From contig NC_021500.1 in the NCBI RefSeq assembly GCF_000410515.1, positions 4,588,001 to 4,652,000 on the forward strand: DNA of 64,000 nt. The letters run 5' to 3'. The stretch comes from Enterobacter sp. R4-368. GTDB lineage: Bacteria > Pseudomonadota > Gammaproteobacteria > Enterobacterales > Enterobacteriaceae. The position numbers and the translations under genes are program-made. A model generated the notes under the pieces. The model was not told where the DNA came from. It searched no databases and worked only from the letters and a program-made list of their open reading frames with translations. Of this stretch, positions 24,984-34,198 are shown one piece after another (positions within the stretch are counted from its first letter, which is position 1; every line of letters begins with the position of its first letter).

Positions 24984-25008
24984 AAAACCCTGCGCGTGAG
25001 GCGCAGGG
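24984..25008 (-). terminator. Terminator of dps
   Basis: On the minus strand CCCTGCGC (25001-25008) pairs with GCGCAGGG (24988-24995) around a 5-base loop and is followed by TTTT. It starts 22 bases after the dps stop codon. Confidence 0.8.
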
Positions 25009-25029
25009 CATATAGGCAAAACTTATGGT

Positions 25030-25569
<540 letters not shown>

Positions 25570-25581
25570 TTACCGAAACTA

Positions 25582-25635
25582 AGTATAGCACCAGATTTTC
25601 GCTGACAGTCTTGGCTGTACCTATCAGTTCGATAG
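25582..25635 (-). promoter_or_regulatory. dps promoter with OxyR-like inverted repeat
   Basis: On the minus strand CTATACTTA holds the -10 TATACT (25582-25587), matching the E. coli dps promoter. CTATC-N5-GATAG (25621-25635) upstream resembles half of an OxyR site. The -35 is poor, as expected for an activator or sigma-S dependent promoter. The rest of the gap to rhtA (25640-25790) is very AT-rich. Confidence 0.6.
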
Positions 25636-25791
25636 CGAATATAAAATATAGGAAAGGATTTCAGAATGACGCAACTAATTAAATGAAATGTAAGATAATT
25701 CTAATAACTTATTATTTCTAAAATGCGAATGATTCTATTTAATGCAGAATGCAGGGAAAAGTAAGAAATAATGTCTGCGGCGGGATTGGAT

Positions 25792-25821
25792 ATTTGGCAT
25801 AAGAAGGATCTCATGCCAAAT
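25792..25821 (-). terminator. Hairpin after rhtA
   Basis: ATTTGGCAT (25792-25800) pairs perfectly with ATGCCAAAT (25813-25821) around a 12-base loop, 9 bases beyond the rhtA stop codon. No U-tract follows, so termination efficiency is uncertain. Confidence 0.5.
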
Positions 25822-25830
25822 AATAGTTAT

Positions 25831-26718
25831 TTAGCCGATATCAATTTTTTTGACTGTCGCTTCCCGACGCAGCGTGAGTGTCGAGCCCATCGACGCAATA
25901 ATAATCGCCGCCAGCGCCAGCGCTTGCTGGAATGTTAGCGTTTCACCGAGGAAAATCATGCCGGAAATTGCCGCCATCGCCGGTTCCATACTCATCAATG
26001 TGCCGAATGTGCGAGTCGGTAAGCGCGTCAGGGCGATCATTTCCAGCGAGTAAGGCAGGGCGGTGGATAAAATCGCCACGGCGATCCCCAACGGCAGAAC
26101 AGACCAGTGCCACAGCACTTCACCCGCCTGGAATGCGCCAAGCGGCACAAAAATCACCGCCGCAATTAATGAACCCAGCGCCACTGTCGCCGGGCCATGC
26201 TCTTCCCCGGCGCGCTGACCGGAAAGAATATAGATTGCCCAGCAAGCGCCGGCACCAAGGGCGAACGCCGCGCCAGTAAGGTCAACATGTGACACATTTT
26301 CGCCCAGTGGCAGCAGATACCAGAGGCCAAGTACCGCGAGGATCACCCAGATGAAATCCACCGGGCGGCGTGAGGCAAAAAGCGCCACCGCCAGCGGGCC
26401 GGTAAATTCCAGCGCCACCGCAACGCCGAGCGGTATCGTCTGGATTGATAAATAGAACATATAGTTCATGGCGCCGAGCGACAGGCCGTAAAACAGTAGC
26501 GGCAGGCGTTGTTCACGGGTAAAACGTAAACGCCATGGCTTAAACACCACGACCAAAATAATAGTGCCAAGTGCGAGACGCAGCGCGGTGACGCCCGGTG
26601 CGCCAACTAGCGGGAAGAGTGATTTCGCCAGCGACGCGCCTCCCTGAATGGACATCATCGCCACAAGCAATATGAGCACCGGCAACCAAACCGGTAATTT
26701 ACGAGACTGCGCAGGCAT
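25831..26718 (-). CDS. rhtA: Threonine/homoserine exporter RhtA
   Basis: Inner-membrane exporter of the drug/metabolite transporter superfamily that lowers internal threonine and homoserine. It has 295 residues, equal to E. coli. Ten hydrophobic segments form two EamA repeats, with conserved GALRLALG-type and MSMEPAMAAISGMIFLGE stretches in repeat two. I start at the ATG at 26716-26718 (MPAQSRKLPVW), preceded by GGGAGA; an upstream TTG would add five residues without a better site. It is divergent from ompX across a 363-base gap. Confidence 0.94.
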   Translation of the reverse strand: MPAQSRKLPVWLPVLILLVAMMSIQGGASLAKSLFPLVGAPGVTALRLALGTIILVVVFKPWRLRFTREQRLPLLFYGLSLGAMNYMFYLSIQTIPLGVAVALEFTGPLAVALFASRRPVDFIWVILAVLGLWYLLPLGENVSHVDLTGAAFALGAGACWAIYILSGQRAGEEHGPATVALGSLIAAVIFVPLGAFQAGEVLWHWSVLPLGIAVAILSTALPYSLEMIALTRLPTRTFGTLMSMEPAMAAISGMIFLGETLTFQQALALAAIIIASMGSTLTLRREATVKKIDIG

Positions 26719-26951
26719 CCTTTCTCCCGTCAATTTCTGTCAAATAAAGTAAAAGAGGCAGTCTACTTGAATTACCCCCGGCTGGTTGAGCGTTTGTTGA
26801 AAAAAAGTAACTGAAAAATCCGTAGAATAGCTCCCCTCTGATGGTTAATTAACCTATCCAATTAAGAATTATCTGGATGAATGTGCCATTAAATGCGCAG
26901 CATAATGGTGCGTTGTGCGGGAAAAGTGCTTTTTTTTGAAAGGGTTGGTCA

Positions 26952-26972
26952 GTAACGGAAACTTTCTGTTAC
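26952..26972. promoter_or_regulatory. Near-perfect 21-bp palindrome in the rhtA-ompX gap
   Basis: GTAAC-G-GAAA-C-TTTC-T-GTTAC: nine of the ten base pairs are symmetric around the central C. It lies 110 bases before ompX. The gap also holds the 12-bp palindrome GGTTAATTAACC at 26843-26854. The regulator is unknown; the spacing does not fit the direct-repeat CpxR consensus. Confidence 0.5.
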
Positions 26973-27081
26973 ATCAAATGGCGCTTTAGACCCCAATTCC
27001 CGCAAAGAGTTTCTTAACTAATTTTGATATATTTAAATGCGTAGGACGTAGGATTTACTTGAAGCACATTTGAGGTGGATT

Positions 27082-27594
27082 ATGAAAAAAATTGCATGTC
27101 TTTCAGCACTGGCCGCACTTCTGGCGGTTTCTGCAGGTTCCGCAGTAGCAGCTACTTCAACCGTAACTGGCGGTTACGCTCAGAGCGACGCTCAGGGTAT
27201 TGCTAACAAAACTAACGGTTTCAACCTGAAATATCGCTACGAGCAGGACAACAACCCGCTGGGTGTTATCGGTTCCTTTACTTACACTGAAAAAGATCGC
27301 ACCGAAAGCAGCGTTTATAACAAAGCGCAATACTATGGCATCACCGCAGGTCCGGCTTACCGCATCAACGACTGGGCGAGCATCTACGGTGTTGTGGGTG
27401 TAGGTTACGGTAAATTCCAGCAGACTGTAGACACCGCTAAAGTGTCTGATACCAGCGACTACGGTTTCTCTTACGGTGCTGGTCTGCAGTTCAACCCGAT
27501 GGAAAACGTTGCTCTGGACTTCTCCTACGAGCAGAGCCGCATTCGTAACGTAGACGTTGGCACCTGGATTGCCGGCGTTGGTTACCGCTTCTAA
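27082..27594 (+). CDS. ompX: Outer membrane protein OmpX
   Basis: Eight-stranded outer-membrane beta-barrel of the Ail/Lom/OmpX family, involved in adhesion and envelope stress. It has 170 residues. The signal peptide covers about residues 1-23 (mature ATSTVTGGYAQ). The strands alternate with four surface loops; loop 2 (around ERTESSVYNKAQ) differs most from E. coli. The C-terminus GVGYRF ends in Phe, as needed for BAM assembly. I start at the ATG at 27082 (MKKIACL), which has GAGG upstream; the earlier in-frame ATG would lengthen the signal peptide by four residues. Confidence 0.96.
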   Translation: MKKIACLSALAALLAVSAGSAVAATSTVTGGYAQSDAQGIANKTNGFNLKYRYEQDNNPLGVIGSFTYTEKDRTESSVYNKAQYYGITAGPAYRINDWASIYGVVGVGYGKFQQTVDTAKVSDTSDYGFSYGAGLQFNPMENVALDFSYEQSRIRNVDVGTWIAGVGYRF

Positions 27595-27609
27595 TCGCTT
27601 CGGCGATAA

Positions 27610-27641
27610 TAAAAAATCCGCCCACTGGGCGGATTTTTTTT
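27610..27641. terminator. Bidirectional terminator between ompX and opgE
   Basis: AAAAAATCCGCCC (27611-27623) pairs with GGGCGGATTTTTT (27627-27639) around ACT. It offers a U-tract in both directions and so ends both convergent genes. Confidence 0.92.
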
Positions 27642-27662
27642 ATCTGCAATCTGCTTCAGAAA

Positions 27663-29252
27663 TTACCGCTTACTGCGCGTATCGAAGAGATCCGTGCCGA
27701 GATGGTTATAGTCAACTTTCTGTAACTTAAAGTTGGTAATGTACGCTGGCCCGGCTTTTTGCTCGGACATAAAACGGTAAGGATTTTTAATCTGCTCTGC
27801 GCTGATCCCCGTCCACTGCGAAAAGAAACTCAAAAAGTCGTTCGCTGAACGGCGCGCTTTAATTACCCGATGTTTGGTATCGTCGCTGGAAAGCACCATA
27901 AATGGCACCTGGAAGTCCTGCTGAAAAGTATCGGCGTGCGCCAGGTACTGCACCTCTTTTCCGCGTTCTTTAATCGCCAGTCCGTGATCCGAGAAGTAAA
28001 CCATCGAAAAACTTTCGCCGGTATTAACCAGTTGCGAATACATTTTCCCGAGGAAATCATCGGTCTGCGTGATGGAATAGAGGTAGCAGGAAGTCTCTTT
28101 TGACTGCACAAACTCATTGTACTTGCCGCCGGTGCGATCGCAGGCCTGCGGGTGCGAGCCCATCAAATGCAGCACAATCAGCTGCGGCTGGGTACGTTTT
28201 GTGCTCAGGACCTGATTGGTCAGTTTTAACAGATCTTCGTCGCGGGTGTTTTTATCTGCTTCGAAGTCACCACGTTTCAAAAACTGCACTTCATCGGCAC
28301 GCTTAGCGATACTGGCGATGGCGGTGTCGTACTCGCCAATTTGCCCCTGATTAGAAAACCACCAGGTCTGGAAACCGGCACGGTTCGCCAGCGTGACAAA
28401 ATTATCCTGATACTGCGGTTTGTCATCCACCACGCGGTTTAACGTCAGACCAAGGGATTTTTGTGTTGAACCGCTCGCGGAGATGTAATCCGTAAACAGC
28501 GTGCCGTTCACCTGGCTGGCAAACGGAGTGTTATTCCAGTGGCCGCCAAAGGCGCCCAGCGCGTCACGACGTGCGCTTTCGCCAATCACTACCACGTAAG
28601 TATGGTATTTCGGTTTTACCGCCAGCACAGTCCAGGTGTCTTTCACACTCGCGAGCGCGGCCATATTTTTCTGTTCTTCTTTAACAACATAGTAGTTGAA
28701 CGCCACATCGCGCACGAAACGCAACACCGGAACACCGGTATCAATGATCCTGAATTCGTAACCTTTGAAATGGTTTTGCACCGGGCCAATAAAATAAGAC
28801 GCGATGCACACAATCGTGCCCAGCGTGTCCCATTTCAGCCACGGCGTGGATCGCACGATTATCCGACGGCGCAGCGAAATAACGCCCAGCGCAAAAATGA
28901 ATACGCCGATAGCGTAGTGATACCACGGGAAGATAGTCAGAATTTCCGTCGACTCTTCCATATTGGTCGACAGCAGCGCCAGCAGCGTGTTGAAGTTTGG
29001 TGCGCCATATGCCCGACCAAAGGGGAAATAACAGGCGGCAACCAGCGAGATAATCCCGATAACGGTTTTCTGCGCGCGAGGCGCATGACGCCAGAGGATC
29101 AGTAGCGCGCAGGTTAAAAGAACCGCATACATCACGCTAAATTCATAACCCAGAGCGAAGTTAATCAACATCGATTGTAAAAAGTAGAAACCCGTCCACG
29201 GGTTGAGCGTCTGGCTGCGAAAGGCAACGGATTCTTTAAGGATTAAGCTCAT
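27663..29252 (-). CDS. opgE: Phosphoethanolamine transferase OpgE (YbiP)
   Basis: Inner-membrane enzyme that in E. coli adds phosphoethanolamine to osmoregulated periplasmic glucans. It has 529 residues (527 in E. coli). About five N-terminal membrane segments (residues 1-165) carry a periplasmic alkaline-phosphatase/sulfatase-fold domain. That domain has the metal/nucleophile motifs VVVIGESARRDALG (Glu), SASGSTQKS (Thr nucleophile), HLMGSHPQACDR and YFSDHGLA (Asp-His). It lies 281 bases downstream of mntS on the same strand and is separated from it by a terminator, so it should have its own promoter in 29253-29500. Confidence 0.94.
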   Translation of the reverse strand: MSLILKESVAFRSQTLNPWTGFYFLQSMLINFALGYEFSVMYAVLLTCALLILWRHAPRAQKTVIGIISLVAACYFPFGRAYGAPNFNTLLALLSTNMEESTEILTIFPWYHYAIGVFIFALGVISLRRRIIVRSTPWLKWDTLGTIVCIASYFIGPVQNHFKGYEFRIIDTGVPVLRFVRDVAFNYYVVKEEQKNMAALASVKDTWTVLAVKPKYHTYVVVIGESARRDALGAFGGHWNNTPFASQVNGTLFTDYISASGSTQKSLGLTLNRVVDDKPQYQDNFVTLANRAGFQTWWFSNQGQIGEYDTAIASIAKRADEVQFLKRGDFEADKNTRDEDLLKLTNQVLSTKRTQPQLIVLHLMGSHPQACDRTGGKYNEFVQSKETSCYLYSITQTDDFLGKMYSQLVNTGESFSMVYFSDHGLAIKERGKEVQYLAHADTFQQDFQVPFMVLSSDDTKHRVIKARRSANDFLSFFSQWTGISAEQIKNPYRFMSEQKAGPAYITNFKLQKVDYNHLGTDLFDTRSKR

Positions 29253-29501
29253 AGATTACTGTCATGAAAACGCCATGTGCTCACCCTGGCGTTAAGGGTC
29301 AAAACCTGCCGGACAGTGCGTGTGAAGAGGGGAGGGGGTCCGCATCTGCGAGCCGCAATTTGTGCAGGGCAGCGCAAAGATAGAGCGAGGCGCGTCGAAG
29401 GTCAACAGGGGCTAAGCGGTTGTTTTGAGAGAATGATTGCAAATCCAGCAAAAATACGCTGATTTTTAGACGAATTGGCCAGTATGACGGGGGATTGTGA
29501 C

Positions 29502-29532
29502 AGAAAAATGAAGCGGCGTACCGCGACGCCGC
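29502..29532 (-). terminator. Terminator of mntS
   Basis: On the minus strand GCGGCGT (29526-29532) pairs with ACGCCGC (29513-29519) around a 6-base loop, then TTCATTTTTCT. It begins one base after the mntS stop codon. Confidence 0.85.
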
Positions 29533-29533
29533 A

Positions 29534-29665
29534 TTAGTGAGAAGGTTTGTCGGAGCCCTGCTGAGGTTTGCCGGTAATGATATCGGACAACATATTCAGC
29601 AGCATTAAACGGACTTTAAAGGGAGAGTGACTAAACACGCGCATACACCTCTTGAACTCATTCAT
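29534..29665 (-). CDS. mntS: Small manganese-response protein MntS
   Basis: A 43-residue protein; I translated it directly from the minus strand. It begins MNEFKRCMRVFSHSPFKVRL, nearly identical to E. coli MntS over this stretch, and ends GSDKPSH. The last third differs and is one residue longer. MntS helps manganese reach enzymes at low supply and is harmful at high manganese by blocking the exporter MntP. The gene is the one originally called the small RNA rybA. AGGAGG stands before the ATG at 29663-29665. An MntR box lies 60-80 bases upstream and a terminator follows the stop, so it is a self-contained unit divergent from mntR. Confidence 0.94.
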   Translation of the reverse strand: MNEFKRCMRVFSHSPFKVRLMLLNMLSDIITGKPQQGSDKPSH

Positions 29666-29723
29666 CGTTACCTCCTGCCATTTTCATGCCCTTCGTTCCA
29701 TGAAGGGTGAACGCATTACATAC

Positions 29724-29746
29724 AGATATAGCACAGGCTATGTTCT
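29724..29746. promoter_or_regulatory. MntR box upstream of mntS
   Basis: GATATAGCACAGGCTATGTT forms the inverted repeat ATAGC-N4-GCTAT expected for the MntR operator (as in E. coli mntH). It lies in the 188-base gap between the divergent mntS and mntR genes and should repress mntS when manganese is plentiful. Confidence 0.82.
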
Positions 29747-29772
29747 ATAGCTATGGCTAAGACGTTAATTTT

Positions 29773-29800
29773 TTGTGCTGATTCACGGATGGTTTACAAT
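29773..29800 (+). promoter_or_regulatory. Likely sigma-70 promoter of mntR
   Basis: TTGTGC (29773-29778) and TACAAT (29795-29800) are 16 bases apart, followed by the mntR start codon 54 bases later. The boxes match 4 of 6 and 5 of 6 consensus bases. Confidence 0.6.
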
Positions 29801-29853
29801 GGCGCTTCTCTTATATGATGCTGCACAGGTGTCACACCTTCAGAGGAAGCACA

Positions 29854-30324
29854 ATGAACCGTCGCGCAGGTAAGCAAACAATAAAAAAAGTGACGCTGGT
29901 AAATGTAGAAGAGCACGTTGAAGGCTTTCGTCAGGTGCGCGAAGCACATCGTCGCGAACTGATTGATGACTATGTTGAACTGATTTCGGATTTGATCCGC
30001 GAAGTAGGCGAAGCCCGCCAGGTGGATATGGCCGCCCGCCTTGGTGTTTCTCAACCGACGGTTGCGAAAATGTTAAAAAGACTGGCAACGGTGGGCTTGA
30101 TTGAACAGATTCCCTGGCGCGGCGTTTTTTTGACTGCGGAAGGTGAGAGGCTGGCGCAGGAGAGCCGCGAGCGTCACCAAATTGTGGAAAGCTTCTTATT
30201 GGTACTGGGTGTCAGTCCTGAAATCGCGCGACGCGACGCCGAAGGTATGGAACATCACGTCAGCGAGGAAACGCTGGAGTGTTTCCGTCGCTTCACCCTG
30301 CAACATGAGCAACCTCCTGAATGA
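29854..30324 (+). CDS. mntR: Manganese-responsive regulator MntR
   Basis: DtxR-family metalloregulator of 156 residues (155 in E. coli). The winged helix-turn-helix is about residues 40-85 ([20 protein letters not shown]). The C-terminal dimerisation part carries metal ligands in the [10 protein letters not shown] and [15 protein letters not shown] stretches. With manganese bound it represses mntH and mntS. I start at the ATG at 29854, with GAGGAAG 6 bases before. It overlaps ybiR by 4 bases (ATGA), so mntR-ybiR is an operon, as in E. coli. Confidence 0.96.
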   Translation: MNRRAGKQTIKKVTLVNVEEHVEGFRQVREAHRRELIDDYVELISDLIREVGEARQVDMAARLGVSQPTVAKMLKRLATVGLIEQIPWRGVFLTAEGERLAQESRERHQIVESFLLVLGVSPEIARRDAEGMEHHVSEETLECFRRFTLQHEQPPE

Positions 30325-31430
30325 GTATGCCGTTCTTCCGCGCCCTGGCGCGCGACCGTTTCCTGCATCTGTTACTGCTTATTGGTTTTGCATTGTGCTT
30401 TTTTGCCCCGTTTGCGCCGAAAACCTGGCCGGGTGCGATCGACTGGCACACCATTATTACCCTCAGCGGCCTGATGCTGCTGACCAAAGGGGTTGAGCTG
30501 AGCGGTTATTTTGATGTGATTGGGCGGCGTATGGTGCGTCGTTTTCATCATCAGCGTCGGCTGGCGATGTTTATGGTGCTGGCTGCAGCGCTCCTCTCCA
30601 CCTTTCTCACCAATGATGTGGCGCTGTTTATTGTGGTACCGCTGACCATCACGCTGAAGAAACTGTGCGAAATCCCGGTTAACCGGCTGATCATTTTTGA
30701 AGCGCTGGCGGTAAATGCCGGGTCGTTATTAACGCCTATCGGAAACCCACAAAACATTCTTATCTGGGGACGCTCTGGCCTCTCTTTCCTGGCGTTCATC
30801 TGGCAGATGGCGCCGCTGGCGCTGGCAATGATGGTTACGCTCTTGGTGTTGTGCTGGTTCTGTTTTCCGAAAAAGGCGCTTAACTACCATAGCGGCGTAC
30901 AAACGCCGGACTGGCAACCCCGTCTGGTGTGGAGCTGCCTGGGTTTCTACTTAATCTTTATTACCGCGCTGGAGTTGAAACAGGAGTTGTGGGGGCTGGC
31001 AATTGTCGCCATCGGGTTCTTGCTACTGGCGCGGCGGGTAGTGCTGAGTGTGGACTGGACGCTGCTGCTGGTGTTTATCGCCATGTTTATTGATGTCCAC
31101 CTGCTTATTCAGTTGCCTGCGCTGCACGCGGTGCTGAACAGTGCCAGCCAGTTGTCACCTCCAGGGGTGTGGTTGACGGCCATTGGTCTGTCGCAATTTA
31201 TCAGTAATGTGCCCGCGACCATTTTGCTGCTCAATTATGTACCGCCGGATACGCTGCTGGCCTGGGCGGTGAATGTTGGCGGCTTTGGTTTGCTGCCCGG
31301 TTCGCTGGCCAATCTTATCGCGCTGCGTATGGCAAACGATCGCCGCATCTGGTGGCGCTTTCATCTTTATTCCATGCCGATGCTGCTGTGGGCGGCGCTG
31401 GTGGGATACGGATTACTCTTATTCAGATAG
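30321..31430 (+). CDS. ybiR: Inner-membrane ion-transporter-like permease YbiR
   Basis: Predicted anion/cation permease of the ArsB/NhaD (ion transporter) superfamily, 369 residues with about ten membrane segments. Family motifs seen are [19 protein letters not shown] and [15 protein letters not shown], the conserved asparagine-rich pore loops. Its substrate is unknown. Coupling to mntR by a 4-base overlap hints at a role related to metal homeostasis, but that is inference from position only. Confidence 0.9.
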   Translation: MSMPFFRALARDRFLHLLLLIGFALCFFAPFAPKTWPGAIDWHTIITLSGLMLLTKGVELSGYFDVIGRRMVRRFHHQRRLAMFMVLAAALLSTFLTNDVALFIVVPLTITLKKLCEIPVNRLIIFEALAVNAGSLLTPIGNPQNILIWGRSGLSFLAFIWQMAPLALAMMVTLLVLCWFCFPKKALNYHSGVQTPDWQPRLVWSCLGFYLIFITALELKQELWGLAIVAIGFLLLARRVVLSVDWTLLLVFIAMFIDVHLLIQLPALHAVLNSASQLSPPGVWLTAIGLSQFISNVPATILLLNYVPPDTLLAWAVNVGGFGLLPGSLANLIALRMANDRRIWWRFHLYSMPMLLWAALVGYGLLLFR

Positions 31431-31531
31431 TGCTGATTTGTCAGTTTATCCTGGCAAATGTATAGCAACCGCCTAACTTTAGTTAACGGCGCATCCCTGG
31501 CGCCGTTACCTGACAGGACTGTTGCGAAACT

Positions 31532-32629
31532 ATGGCAGAAAACACAACGCATCCTGACGATGTTCAGGACGATAACAACCAAAACCCACGTAAACGCCCC
31601 GGAAAGAAGCCACTGATTGTCCTCGCCATTGTTGTCGGCGTGATGGTGATCGTTGCGCTGGTGTGGTGGTTTTTAACCCGTAATGAAGAGACCACAGACG
31701 ACGCCTTTACCGATGGCGACGCGGTGACGATCGCGCCGAAAGTGGCCGGTTACGTCACCGAGTTGCGGGTGAAAGATAACCAGCGCGTCAAGAAAGGGGA
31801 TTTGCTGGTCACGATTGACCCGCGCGATGCCACCGCGCAGCGCGATCAGGCGCAAGCGCAACTGGGGCTGGCAATCGCACAGCTTCACCAGGCGCAGGCG
31901 CAACTGGACTTATCAAAAGTGCAGTATCCCGCTCAGCGTGACGAAGCGCGCGCACAGGTGCTGAAAGCAAAAGCAGACCTGGCGAATGCCGAAGCCGCTT
32001 ATCGCCGTCAGCGTGGTGTCGATCCTCGCGCCACCACACAACAAAATATTGACAGCGCCAATGCCCAGTTGCGTAGCGCGCAGGCACAACTTGCCAGCGC
32101 GCAGGCACAGCTGGAAGTTGCCGACCAGGTGCAGTTGCAAATCCGCCAGCAGGAAACCAATGTCGAAGCGCGCCAGCAGCAAGTGGCGCAGGCAAAAGCG
32201 CAGCTGGAAACCGCGAATCTGAATTTATCCTGGACGGAGGTTCGTGCCCCGTTCGATGGCTTTATCACCAAACGCAATGTGCAAAACGGTACATTAGTGC
32301 AGGCGGGCACCGCGTTGTTTTCCCTGGTCTCACCGGATGTGTGGGTGGTAGCGAACTTTAAAGAGTCGCAGCTGGAGCGGATGCGCCCGGGAAATAAAGT
32401 CAGCGTCAAAGTGGATGCGTGGCCGGATCTGGAGCTGGAAGGACATATCGATAGCATCCAGCAGGGCAGCGGGTCGAAGTTCGCCGCTTTCCCTTCAGAA
32501 AATGCGACCGGCAACTTTGTCAAAATCGTTCAGCGCGTGCCGGTGAAAATCGTCATCGATAAAGGCCTGGATCCCAACAAACCGTTGCCGTTAGGCCTTT
32601 CCGTTGAACCGAAGGTGACGCTGGAATGA
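31532..32629 (+). CDS. EmrA-like HlyD-family membrane fusion protein
   Basis: Periplasmic adaptor of a tripartite drug pump, 365 residues. An acidic N-terminal cytoplasmic tail (residues 1-28) is followed by one membrane anchor (about 30-50), then the lipoyl half-domain TDGDAVTIAPKVAGYV, a long Gln/Ala-rich coiled-coil hairpin (about 105-235), the second lipoyl half (WTEVRAPFDGFI) and a beta-barrel. Its stop overlaps the start of the MFS pump gene by 4 bases. No regulator gene is attached. The locus is an insertion relative to E. coli, where ldtB directly follows ybiR. Confidence 0.92.
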   Translation: MAENTTHPDDVQDDNNQNPRKRPGKKPLIVLAIVVGVMVIVALVWWFLTRNEETTDDAFTDGDAVTIAPKVAGYVTELRVKDNQRVKKGDLLVTIDPRDATAQRDQAQAQLGLAIAQLHQAQAQLDLSKVQYPAQRDEARAQVLKAKADLANAEAAYRRQRGVDPRATTQQNIDSANAQLRSAQAQLASAQAQLEVADQVQLQIRQQETNVEARQQQVAQAKAQLETANLNLSWTEVRAPFDGFITKRNVQNGTLVQAGTALFSLVSPDVWVVANFKESQLERMRPGNKVSVKVDAWPDLELEGHIDSIQQGSGSKFAAFPSENATGNFVKIVQRVPVKIVIDKGLDPNKPLPLGLSVEPKVTLE

Positions 32630-34197
32630 CGGATCACAGCCACGAGAACTGGAAACCCGCCAGTAACCCGTGGGCGGTGGCGTGGGTCGTCACCCTCGCG
32701 GTGTTTATGGAGATCCTCGATACCACGATTGTCAACGTGGCGCTGCCGCACGTCGCCGGGTCGCTCTCCGCCAGTTACGACGAATCAACCTGGGTGCTGA
32801 CCAGCTACCTGGTGGCGAACGGGATCGTCCTGCCGATCTCCGCTTTTCTCAGCCGCACCTTTGGGCGCAAGCAGTTTTTCCTGATCTGCATTGTGATGTT
32901 TACCGTCTGTTCGTTTCTGTGCGGAATTGCCACCGAACTGTGGCAAATCATCCTGTTTCGTATTTTGCAGGGCTTTTTTGGCGGCGGTTTGCAACCCACG
33001 CAGCAATCGGTGTTGCTGGATTACTTCAAGCCGGAAGATCGCGGCAAAGCCTTTGGTTTGTCGTCTATCGCCATTATTGTCGCCCCGGTGCTGGGGCCAA
33101 CGCTGGGCGGCTGGATAACCGATAACTACTCCTGGCGCTGGGTCTTTTTTATCAATATCCCGGTGGGCATTATCACGGTTCTGGCGATTTACCAGCTGCT
33201 GGAAGATCCGCCCTGGGAGCGCAAATCGAAGCAGAAATTGTCCATCGACTGGCCGGGCATTGGCCTGATTGCGCTGGGGCTGGGCTGTCTGCAGGTGATG
33301 CTCGATCGTGGTGAAGATGAAGACTGGTTCAACTCCGATTTCACCCGTATTTTCGCCGTTCTCACCGCAATTGGTATTGTCGGGGCTATTTACTGGCTGC
33401 TGTATGCCAAAAAGCCGGTGGTAGACTTGCGCTGCATGGCGGACAAGAACTTTACGGTTTCCAGCTTGCTGATGGCCGGCATGGCGATGATCCTCTATGG
33501 CAGTTCGGTGGTGATCCCGCAACTGGCGCAGCAGGATCTGGGCTACACCGCCACGTGGTCCGGGCTGGTGCTGTCGCCCGGCGCAGTGTTGATTGTGCTG
33601 ACCATTCCGCTGGTGTTGAAACTGATGCCGGTGGTGCAGACGCGCTGGATAATCGCCTTCGGCTTTTTCTGCCTGGCCGCCTCATTCTGGTGGTCGCGTA
33701 CGCTGGCGCCGGATATCGACTTTGAAACGCTGATGCTGTTTCGCAGCGCCCAGTCGATTGGGCTGGGTTTCCTGTTCGTCCCGTTGACGACCATCGCCTT
33801 TATCTCGATCCCGCGCCAGCTTAATGCCGATGCGGCAGCGCTGTTTACCATGTTCCGTAACGTGGCGGGATCGGTTGGTATTTCGCTCTCGACGGCGGCG
33901 ATCACCGAGCGCTCGCAGGCGCATATGTCGCACTTATCAGAGCATACCTCTCCCTTTAATGAGCAATTTCAGCAGGCTTTACGTGAATCCGCGGAGGCGA
34001 TCCGTAACTTCACCAGCCTGGTCGGCGATCCGCTGACCAGCGCTACCGGGCAGATGTACAAAGCGATGATCGCCCAGTCGCGTTTTCTTGCCTATATCGA
34101 CGTGTTCACCATCCTCAGTTTGGTGGCGTTATTGCTGATTCCTTTTTGTTTATTGCTTTCGCCGATCAAAAGCGAAGGCAGCGCAGGAGCACATTAA
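32626..34197 (+). CDS. EmrB-like DHA2 family MFS drug exporter
   Basis: Proton-driven inner-membrane multidrug exporter of 523 residues with 14 predicted membrane segments, as in the DHA2/EmrB family. Motifs seen: LDTTIVNVALPHVAG in segment 1 (family motif D1), ISAFLSRTFGRKQFF (motif A), RILQGFFGGGLQP (motif B) and LGPTLGGWITDNYSWRWVFFINIPVG (motif C region). It works with the EmrA-like adaptor before it and the outer-membrane factor after it. The substrate is unknown; EmrAB pumps move hydrophobic uncouplers and antibiotics. Confidence 0.93.
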   Translation: MTDHSHENWKPASNPWAVAWVVTLAVFMEILDTTIVNVALPHVAGSLSASYDESTWVLTSYLVANGIVLPISAFLSRTFGRKQFFLICIVMFTVCSFLCGIATELWQIILFRILQGFFGGGLQPTQQSVLLDYFKPEDRGKAFGLSSIAIIVAPVLGPTLGGWITDNYSWRWVFFINIPVGIITVLAIYQLLEDPPWERKSKQKLSIDWPGIGLIALGLGCLQVMLDRGEDEDWFNSDFTRIFAVLTAIGIVGAIYWLLYAKKPVVDLRCMADKNFTVSSLLMAGMAMILYGSSVVIPQLAQQDLGYTATWSGLVLSPGAVLIVLTIPLVLKLMPVVQTRWIIAFGFFCLAASFWWSRTLAPDIDFETLMLFRSAQSIGLGFLFVPLTTIAFISIPRQLNADAAALFTMFRNVAGSVGISLSTAAITERSQAHMSHLSEHTSPFNEQFQQALRESAEAIRNFTSLVGDPLTSATGQMYKAMIAQSRFLAYIDVFTILSLVALLLIPFCLLLSPIKSEGSAGAH

Positions 34198-34198
34198 T

